Assembly: GCA_028714615.1 (NCBI GenBank)
Contig: JAQTMA010000060.1
Location: 1 to 19,620, forward strand
Direction of reading: 5' to 3'
From: Anaerolineaceae bacterium
Lineage (GTDB): Bacteria > Chloroflexota > Anaerolineae > Anaerolineales > Anaerolineaceae
DNA length: 19,620 nucleotides
Below are positions 14,062 through 19,620 of the stretch, piece after piece (within the stretch, counting starts at the first letter, position 1; every line of letters begins with the position of its first letter). Both the position numbers and the translations under genes were made by a program. Below the pieces are notes generated by a model. The model worked only from the letters and a program-made list of their open reading frames with translations, was not told where the DNA came from and made no database searches.

Positions 14062-15369
14062 ATGAACGAAACATCACCCGCCAATTCCAAGGTTTCTGTG
14101 ATGCTCGCCGGCCCAGGGCACGAGGCAGTCTTCTATCAGATGCAGCCGCCTTTCCTGTCCGACCCTCGGTTGGTCATAGCCGCACATGCCACCCAATGGT
14201 CCGCTTTTGAAACGGCCCTGACCCAGATGCGACCAGACCTGGTTGTGGTTGCCGCTGATATCGCCCCTGGTCCGGATGCACTTCTCCAGGCTCTGGCACC
14301 TATGCAGGTCTGGCGCGGGGTCGCAATTGTCATTTTGCCTTCCGCCACCCGCGAGTTGCGGGGGACTTTCGAGCAGGCAGCCATGGTCCGCAGCGTCTAT
14401 ATCGCTCCGGTCAACTGGGCCGAGGTTGCCCAATCCGGTTATGCGGCGGTGATGACAGAACGTGCCCGCACTGCGGCGGCTATGCCGCTCCAGGAAGCCT
14501 ATTTTGGTCGGGCGGCGGGGGCGGTCCTGGGCACCCGGGTGATCGCCTTCCTGTCCGCCTCGGGAGGTACCGGGCGCTCGACGATCGCAGGAAATCTGGC
14601 TTACGAGCTGGCCGTACGCCGCCACGTCCAGACCCTGCTTATGTCTTTTGATCTCCCCCCGGCCGCTGCACCCCACTTGCGCTTAAGGTATGTTCCGAGT
14701 GCATCCGAGTTTTTCGCCCGTCCGGGGGACGGCTTTGCCGCGGCTCTTCAAAACCGTGAAGGGCTGGACATCTTGCTCGCCCCTGAAAATTCGCTCGAAT
14801 ACCAAAAAGCCGCCGAGTACTCCACAACTCACCGGTTGGACCCCAACTCCATCTATTCACTCGTAATGGCTTCCTGGACGCGCAATTACGCCGCGGTGGT
14901 CTTGGATCTGCCCTCGGGCGAGCAGCCCTGGAGCCTGCAGGGGGTGCTAGCAGCGAATACGGCCATCCTCGTCAGCCGCTGCACGCTCTCGGACCTGGCT
15001 GCCACCCGTCACACGGTTTCCCTGCTCCTGGAACGGCTGGCAGGGGAGCACCGCATTCCGCGCGAAGCCATTTTCCTGGTTTTGAACCAGGTATCTGATC
15101 GCGCCATGCTTACCCCTCGTGAGTTCCATTCCGAGCTTGTCTCCTCTTACGGCTGGGCTCCACCGGTGGCGGCGGTTATCCCTTTTAATATTTCGATTGC
15201 ACAGGCGCAGGATGAGCAGGTACCGGCCGTCACCCGGGTAGATGACTTGGCGCGCGAAATCAGGAAGCTGGCGGATTTCCTGTTTCCAATCGGGTTTACA
15301 CCCGAAAACGGGCATGGAGCCAAAAATCACCGCTCCGCATTGCGCCTGCCTCGAATCCGGCTGGTATGA
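14062..15369 (+). CDS. tadZ: TadZ/CpaE-like pilus localisation ATPase with altered P-loop
   Basis: A 435-residue protein. Residues 1-140 form a receiver-like domain (RPDLVVVAADIAPGPDALL, GVAIVILPSATREL). A MinD/ParA-type domain starts near 160. Its P-loop reads SASGGTGRST (165-174): the signature Lys of deviant Walker A is Ser and the P-loop Lys is Arg172. AAVVLDLPSGEQPW matches the Walker A'/B strand. TadZ/CpaE proteins place the Tad machine in the cell, and several are known to have atypical ATPase motifs. It lies 2 nt after cpaB and just before tadA, the usual Tad order. Confidence 0.82.
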   Translation: MNETSPANSKVSVMLAGPGHEAVFYQMQPPFLSDPRLVIAAHATQWSAFETALTQMRPDLVVVAADIAPGPDALLQALAPMQVWRGVAIVILPSATRELRGTFEQAAMVRSVYIAPVNWAEVAQSGYAAVMTERARTAAAMPLQEAYFGRAAGAVLGTRVIAFLSASGGTGRSTIAGNLAYELAVRRHVQTLLMSFDLPPAAAPHLRLRYVPSASEFFARPGDGFAAALQNREGLDILLAPENSLEYQKAAEYSTTHRLDPNSIYSLVMASWTRNYAAVVLDLPSGEQPWSLQGVLAANTAILVSRCTLSDLAATRHTVSLLLERLAGEHRIPREAIFLVLNQVSDRAMLTPREFHSELVSSYGWAPPVAAVIPFNISIAQAQDEQVPAVTRVDDLAREIRKLADFLFPIGFTPENGHGAKNHRSALRLPRIRLV

Positions 15370-15381
15370 GGGAAGATGATG

Positions 15382-16698
15382 ATGGACAGAGATAACGGCC
15401 GAGGCCTCCTGGATCTCTACGAAACGAACGCATCCACCTTGCGTGGTCTGGATGCAGTACTGCGCGAGCAGCTGGCGGGTGAGGTGATCGACCAGGTCAA
15501 CCGAGAATTTCCCCAAGGGGGGCTCCAGGACAGAGGCCGTGTCGTAGACCGCATTCAGGTCCTCCTCAGCCTGGCGCTGCGCCGGGGAAACGTCTCGGCC
15601 TCAGAGAAGGAGGCTCAGGACCTGGCGGGTGAGATTGGAAGGCGCTTGTTTGGGCTGGGGTTTCTGGATCTCCTGCTGCCTCCGGTGCGAACAGATCTTT
15701 CGGAGATCTGCATCTACTCCAGCGGCCTAGTGCAGGTAATGAAGAAGAACCAAGTCCGCTGGGAGACGGTCCCCGATCTGGATCCGACGCCTGCTGAGAT
15801 CAGCCGGGTACTCGACCGGTTGCTCGGTCCCCAAAACAAAGCCCTCAACGAAGCCAATCCCACCGTGCACGCCCGCTTGAGCGCCACCCCTGCTAATCCC
15901 GGCGGGGGTCGTATCAAGGCTCTCCATCCGGTGATTGCACCCCCGGGACGAAACCCGGCGATCAACATCCGCCTGTTTGAGCAGAAACCCGTCCATCCGG
16001 AGTGGATCCTCGAGCGGGAAATGATGAGCACCGAGATGATGGAAACCCTTCGGACGGCGATTGAGCAGGGTTACCGGCTCCTGATCACGGGTGGGACTCG
16101 CACCGGGAAGACGACGCTCCTTTCGGCGCTCTGTAACTATCTGCCCGATCCATGGCGGATCGTCAAGATCGAAGATCCAATGGAAATTTGGATCGACCGG
16201 CCCACGGTACAGACCATTGAGGCGAGACCGGCAGCCCTGGGGACTGAGCTTGAACCCTACACGCTCGCCGATGGGGTGGATGACGCCATGCGGATGTCCC
16301 CGGACTACCTGATTGTGGGGGAGGTGCGCGACGGTCATTCAGCTCTTTCCCTCTTTCGGGCCATGCTCACCGGCCACGCAGGCGCCTGTACTTTCCACGC
16401 CGACAGCCCCCGCGAGGCCGTCCGCCGCCTGGCGACGGTGCTCGGGGCAGATACCCAGGTGCGGGTGATCGACGCCCATCAGCTGATCGCCGAGGCTATC
16501 GATATGCTCGTCCAGATCGGCATTCGAGATGAAACCCGCCGGGTGACAGTGATCGCCAATGTCCGCAAGAACCTGGTCCGTGGGGAAGTGAGTTTCGACC
16601 CGGTGTTTCGGTATCACGATCAGCCAGGAACCAAGGTCTTTTCCTGGGAAAAGGTGGGGGAGCTGAGCCCACGCCTGTCGGCAGAAGGAGATATCTGA
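15382..16698 (+). CDS. tadA: TadA/CpaF secretion ATPase (VirB11-like)
   Basis: A hexameric traffic ATPase of 438 residues that powers Flp pilus assembly. Walker A is GGTRTGKTT (237-245), the Asp box IEDPMEIW is at 263-270, Walker B lies in YLIVGEVRDG (309-318), and the His box is TFHADS (337-342). The N-terminal domain (about 1-230) carries the CpaF-type segment VHARLSATPANPGGGRIKALH. Three ATG codons follow one another (15376, 15379, 15382); the third has the best spacing from GAGGG (15368-15372). TadA belongs to the VirB11 family, so with the VirB4-like gene upstream the operon has two of the ATPase types of a type IV secretion system. Confidence 0.92.
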   Translation: MDRDNGRGLLDLYETNASTLRGLDAVLREQLAGEVIDQVNREFPQGGLQDRGRVVDRIQVLLSLALRRGNVSASEKEAQDLAGEIGRRLFGLGFLDLLLPPVRTDLSEICIYSSGLVQVMKKNQVRWETVPDLDPTPAEISRVLDRLLGPQNKALNEANPTVHARLSATPANPGGGRIKALHPVIAPPGRNPAINIRLFEQKPVHPEWILEREMMSTEMMETLRTAIEQGYRLLITGGTRTGKTTLLSALCNYLPDPWRIVKIEDPMEIWIDRPTVQTIEARPAALGTELEPYTLADGVDDAMRMSPDYLIVGEVRDGHSALSLFRAMLTGHAGACTFHADSPREAVRRLATVLGADTQVRVIDAHQLIAEAIDMLVQIGIRDETRRVTVIANVRKNLVRGEVSFDPVFRYHDQPGTKVFSWEKVGELSPRLSAEGDI

Positions 16699-16709
16699 AG
16701 GGAGTATCT

Positions 16710-17600
16710 ATGATTATTCTGGTTGGAATTCTCACCGGGCTTTTGGTCTTTGTCCTCGCAACCTCACGTCCCACCCGTAGGGGGCGGGGTGTCGCCAGTC
16801 GCAAGCTGGCCGAGATGTACTCCCTGGAGACAACCCGGACGCTGGCAGAGCTAAAACCGGGGTCGCTTGAATACCGCCTGCTGGCAGCCGGGTGGAGCAT
16901 GACCACGGCCACATTTTATCTTCTCACCGGTGGGACAGGTCTGGTAACGGTGACCGCTGCCTGGCTTTTCTTGCCGGGGATACCCGCAATCGTGCTGGGG
17001 GGTATTGCTGCCTTCATCCCCTCCGTTTTCTTAGGCAGCCAGGTCACAGGTCGGACTCGGGAGATCGACCGCCGATTACCTGTAGCCATCGGGCGCATTG
17101 CTGCTGGGCTGCTTGCCGGTGGGGCAGTGGCGGAGGTCCTGGAAAAAACCGGAGAATCGCTGGATCTGGAAGGGGCCAATCCTCTCACGCCTGAGCTGCT
17201 GCTCACCGCCGCAGACCTGCGCAGCAAGGGGCGGCAGGAGGCGCTCGAGAGCCTGGCGGCACGCTCCGCTTCTCCCTCGCTGTCCAACCTGGCTAATCTG
17301 CTCATGGGGTATACCGAAGCAGGGGGCGGCCGGTATGCTGATGCCTTGCTGGATGCCACGCGCCGCATCCAGCAGGTGCTGGTCGCCCGCGGACGGGCAC
17401 AGGCCAAGGCCGGGGATGCCCTGCTGTCCGCGCGCATCATCCCGGGTGTGCTCCTGGTCGTCCTGATCTATCTGCTCCAGGATCCGCTCATTCGCGGTTC
17501 GCTCGGAGCGTTGACGGTCCAGCTGACCCTGGGCGCGGGGATGGCAGTCATGGCCGGGGGGTATCTGGTTCTGGCATCCATTGTCTCGGAGGCAGCATGA
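16710..17600 (+). CDS. tadB: TadB-like inner-membrane platform protein
   Basis: A 296-residue membrane protein with a first helix at about 2-18, two more near 68-118, and a C-terminal pair near 245-292. Between them lies a helical T2SSF-type domain with a repeated pattern of conserved hydrophobics (LPVAIGRIAAGLLAGGAVAEVLEKTGE is its core). It forms, with TadC, the platform on which TadA acts. An AGGGAG ribosome site precedes ATG 16710. The stop overlaps the tadC start (ATGA), as in many Tad operons. Confidence 0.82.
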   Translation: MIILVGILTGLLVFVLATSRPTRRGRGVASRKLAEMYSLETTRTLAELKPGSLEYRLLAAGWSMTTATFYLLTGGTGLVTVTAAWLFLPGIPAIVLGGIAAFIPSVFLGSQVTGRTREIDRRLPVAIGRIAAGLLAGGAVAEVLEKTGESLDLEGANPLTPELLLTAADLRSKGRQEALESLAARSASPSLSNLANLLMGYTEAGGGRYADALLDATRRIQQVLVARGRAQAKAGDALLSARIIPGVLLVVLIYLLQDPLIRGSLGALTVQLTLGAGMAVMAGGYLVLASIVSEAA

Positions 17601-18457
17601 TCCTCATTCCCTGGATTGGCATCGCCACGGCGGTTCTTCTGGTCATTCTGTGGGTCGACTTCGTTCCGGGGCTCCCGCATGGAGCTGCCTCCCGGTATCT
17701 GGAAGCAGCCGGATCCCCGGAAGCGAAGCAGCGTCCGGGCTGGCGCGGCTGGTTGGAATGGCTCTCCCCCTCTACCCGCCGGTGGGCACCCAAGGGGTTA
17801 TTGTCCCGCGCCCGCACGGACCTGTATTTTGCACACCTATCCGACCGCTGGGTGGATTGGGATGAGGCGCTCTTCTTCTCACTGCGCATTGCAGCAGCAG
17901 TTGGGGCGCTGGTCATGGGTCTCGGGCTCTATAACCAGCTGCTTCTGGGGCTGATGGCCATGTTCCTCGGGTGGCAGATGCCGGCGGTCTTGCTGGGAGG
18001 AACCGCCCGGAAAATCCGCCGACGTTTCCAAACTCAACTGCCCGAGTTTGTCCAGCTGGTGGCGGCTCAAATGGCAGCCGGGGTATCCCTGGAGGAGGCG
18101 TTGCGTCGGACAAGCTCTACCCGGAGTCTGGTGGCCGAGTGGGTGCGCCACGTATTACAGATAGCTCAAGGGCGATCGGTGATCGAAATGTTCCAGAGGG
18201 AAGCGCGCTCATCGGGGTTAGGGGAGCTGGTGGGTTTGGGGGTGCAGCTCGAATTTGTGGCTCGGGGAACTGCCCAGCAGGAGTTGATGCAGCAGATGGC
18301 CGAGCGCATTGCGGCCGATTTTACCGCTGGGGCTGAACTTCGTGCGGAGAAAGTGGGCGCAGAGCTCGTCATCCCCATGGTGCTATTCTATTTCCTTCCG
18401 TTTATTGTCATAATCCTGGTCTTGATCGGCTGGCCGATCATACAGACCATCCTGTAA
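17597..18457 (+). CDS. tadC: TadC-like inner-membrane platform protein
   Basis: A 286-residue membrane protein with a T2SSF (GspF-type) domain. The characteristic segment QLPEFVQLVAAQMAAGVSLE is followed by EALRRTS and, further on, ELVGLGVQLEFVARGTAQQ. Membrane helices lie near 5-22, 93-135 and 260-284. It pairs with TadB under TadA. Translation is coupled to tadB. AAGGAGG of the next gene begins at its stop. Confidence 0.85.
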   Translation: MILIPWIGIATAVLLVILWVDFVPGLPHGAASRYLEAAGSPEAKQRPGWRGWLEWLSPSTRRWAPKGLLSRARTDLYFAHLSDRWVDWDEALFFSLRIAAAVGALVMGLGLYNQLLLGLMAMFLGWQMPAVLLGGTARKIRRRFQTQLPEFVQLVAAQMAAGVSLEEALRRTSSTRSLVAEWVRHVLQIAQGRSVIEMFQREARSSGLGELVGLGVQLEFVARGTAQQELMQQMAERIAADFTAGAELRAEKVGAELVIPMVLFYFLPFIVIILVLIGWPIIQTIL

Positions 18458-18466
18458 GGAGGGGGA

Positions 18467-18616
18467 ATGATTCTAAGTGGTGTTTCAGTCGTTTACCTGG
18501 TCGCAGTAGCAGCATCGACCTTCTCGGCCGGGCTGGTGCTGGGTTGGGTTCTCTCCTTGCTGATCCTGGGTGGGTCATCCACCAGCAGATCGTCGCGAAA
18601 CGACCGGGAGCCATGA
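18467..18616 (+). CDS. 49-aa membrane peptide between tadC and tadV
   Basis: A small ORF with an excellent ribosome site (AAGGAGGGGG, 18456-18465) and ATG 18467. It encodes 49 residues: one long hydrophobic helix (about 5-35, with VVYLVAVAASTFSAGLVLGW), then a polar, basic tail SRSSRNDREP. Its TGA overlaps the tadV ATG (ATGA), so it is translationally coupled to the peptidase, which itself has no separate ribosome site. I know no family for it. It could be a minor pilin-like or regulatory subunit of the Tad machine, or mainly a leader ORF that drives tadV translation. It carries no Flp processing motif. Confidence 0.6.
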   Translation: MILSGVSVVYLVAVAASTFSAGLVLGWVLSLLILGGSSTSRSSRNDREP

Positions 18617-19182
18617 GCATGATCTCCACGGCGATTTTGCCTATTCCCATAGGTAGCCCCGCCTTCATCCGACTGGTCATAGACTGGATCGTCCTGGCTT
18701 GGTTGGCAGTATGCACCGTCTTTGATTTGCGGTCCCGCCAGGTGCCGTCGCTGCTAACTCTGATCCCCCTCGGGCTGGCTGGCGTTTACCGGTTCGTTCT
18801 GGGAGGCTGGACTATCGTGCTCCTGGCAGCTGGCCTGATCCTGGTTTCAGATTTGAAGCAGACCTGGCTCCGCAGAAGCCTGAGCGGGTTGATCGGGATC
18901 ATCGCTCTCTATTTTGCCGGAAATGTCTCCCTGACTGCGGCTGGAGTCGGGATACTCGTGGCCTGGCTCCTGTGGGATCTTGGCAAGCTGGGTGGGGCCG
19001 ACGCAAAACTGCTCATGGCAATGGCATTGGGTTTTGGAGATGGTCTGGTTTTCATATGGATTGCTTTAGCGGGTGGGATACAAGGGCTGGCAAGCGTAAT
19101 GTCTAAACACAGAACCATGCCCTTCACGCTCTCGATTGCAGTCGGGACGGCTGTCTGGCTCTGGTTCTTTCAATCTATGTAG
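18613..19182 (+). CDS. tadV: Prepilin peptidase TadV/CpaA (A24 family)
   Basis: A 189-residue membrane aspartic peptidase with about six helices. The first catalytic Asp lies in TVFDLRSRQVPS (near residue 38), and the second in GGADAKLLMAMAL, matching the GxGD-type motif, with Ala in place of the middle Gly. It cleaves the Flp and TadE leader peptides after Gly. The chosen ATG 18613 overlaps the stop of the 49-aa ORF; an earlier in-frame start at 18544 falls inside that ORF and lacks a ribosome site. It precedes the pilin genes, as expected. Confidence 0.82.
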   Translation: MSMISTAILPIPIGSPAFIRLVIDWIVLAWLAVCTVFDLRSRQVPSLLTLIPLGLAGVYRFVLGGWTIVLLAAGLILVSDLKQTWLRRSLSGLIGIIALYFAGNVSLTAAGVGILVAWLLWDLGKLGGADAKLLMAMALGFGDGLVFIWIALAGGIQGLASVMSKHRTMPFTLSIAVGTAVWLWFFQSM

Positions 19183-19204
19183 ATATTCGAAAGGAGAAGC
19201 GAAC

Positions 19205-19354
19205 ATGAAGCGATTTCTGAAGGACAATGCTGGGATTGAATCCTCTGAGGTGGCGGTAATTATCGCCGTCGTGGTGCTGGTGGCTTATGGGGCCTACCAG
19301 CTCCTGGGCGCTAAGATCGCCGAGATCGTCACGGCGATTGCGAACAAGTTATGA
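19205..19354 (+). CDS. flp: Flp/Fap-type major pilin
   Basis: A 49-residue prepilin. A short basic leader (MKRFLKDNAG) ends in Gly10, followed by IESSEVAVIIAVVVLVAYGAY. This is the class IVb pattern in which TadV cuts after Gly and Glu+5 of the mature protein aids assembly; the usual Glu-Tyr pair is Glu-Val here. The mature pilin is about 39 residues, mostly one hydrophobic helix. AAAGGAGAAG precedes ATG 19205. It lies 22 nt after tadV. Confidence 0.85.
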   Translation: MKRFLKDNAGIESSEVAVIIAVVVLVAYGAYQLLGAKIAEIVTAIANKL

Positions 19355-19414
19355 GGTTAGTTCCCTGCCCGACTCCTATCCGATCAAGGAGTAAGTGTGC
19401 AGGAAGGAGGACCC

Positions 19415-19620
19415 ATGCGTTTTCTTAGAGAAAACCAGGGCATTGAGACGATTGAAGCCGCCATTACCCTGCCCATCGCGATCTTGGTGATGCTGGCGAC
19501 GATCAACCTGGGAATGGTGGTATATGGTCACCAGGCGGTACAGGCAGCCGCCCGGCAGGGGGCTCGGATGGGCAGCGTCGCTCAACAGTGCGGAGCCTGC
19601 TATGCGGTGAGTGCCGCCCA
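19415..19620 (+). CDS. tadE: TadE-like pseudopilin (3' truncated by window end)
   Basis: The first 68 codons of a TadE-family protein. MRFLRENQG carries the processing Gly, followed by IETIEAAITLPIAILVMLAT, the typical TadE N-terminal helix with Glu+5, then GHQAVQAAARQGARMGSVAQ, the conserved region after the helix. TadE is processed by TadV and contributes to pilus assembly. A GGAAGGAGG ribosome site precedes ATG 19415. Two cysteines (CGAC) lie near residue 60. The gene runs off the window; TadF/TadG-like genes would be expected next. Confidence 0.8.
   Translation, partial: MRFLRENQGIETIEAAITLPIAILVMLATINLGMVVYGHQAVQAAARQGARMGSVAQQCGACYAVSAA

Overview
The window reads as part of an accessory, probably mobile, region of a moderately GC-rich bacterium with a single-membrane-like envelope. 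Chloroflexota (Anaerolineae-like) is my best guess. The reasons are a Tad/Flp pilus operon with no secretin or pilotin between its genes, an XRE/ImmA regulatory pair, a MAB_1171c-type membrane protein known mainly from actinobacteria, and a Ser/Thr-rich VirB4/HerA-type ATPase. Taxonomy is inference only; there is no rRNA or other marker. All genes are on the + strand except a 10-codon fragment at the left edge.

Left edge (1-780): AT-rich. It has the start of a minus-strand gene with a good ribosome site (possibly a transposase), a fold-back inverted repeat over its start codon, a gene-poor stretch, a doubtful 60-codon ORF with two hairpins, and the promoter/operator of the next gene. Regulatory/lipid cassette (781-3411): XRE repressor, ImmA-type metallopeptidase, a 7-TM MAB_1171c/DUF6545-like protein and a degenerate PAP2-like membrane phosphatase, tightly packed or overlapping. 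DNA-metabolism block (3415-5796): a TTGACA-box promoter region, an SSB-like OB-fold protein, a TM protein of unknown role, a coiled-coil/winged-helix/nuclease-like protein resembling the Replic_Relax family, and directly after it seven copies of a GGTTYAWACC-type decamer (iteron-like).

Transfer/secretion block (5888-19620, runs off the right edge): a TM protein; a promoter with a structured leader ending in an intrinsic-terminator-like hairpin; then an almost gapless operon. It encodes a VirB8/TcpC-like bitopic protein, a Cys-rich exported protein, a polytopic membrane protein, a small TM protein, a VirB4/HerA-like ATPase with a ~235-residue Ser/Thr/Gly/Gln repeat insert, then CpaB, TadZ, TadA, TadB, TadC, an unannotated 49-aa membrane peptide, TadV prepilin peptidase, Flp pilin and TadE pseudopilin (cut by the window end).

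Working model: the Tad genes build a pilus (TadV processes Flp and TadE, TadA powers assembly on TadB/TadC, TadZ positions it). The upstream genes resemble a minimal type IV secretion core (VirB8-like, polytopic protein, small TM protein, VirB4-like ATPase). With SSB, a relaxosome/replication-like protein, iteron-like repeats and an XRE/ImmA switch of the kind that controls ICEBs1, the whole could be a conjugative or DNA-transfer element that uses a Tad pilus in place of a T4SS pilus. No relaxase, coupling protein or integrase is visible here, so this remains a hypothesis.
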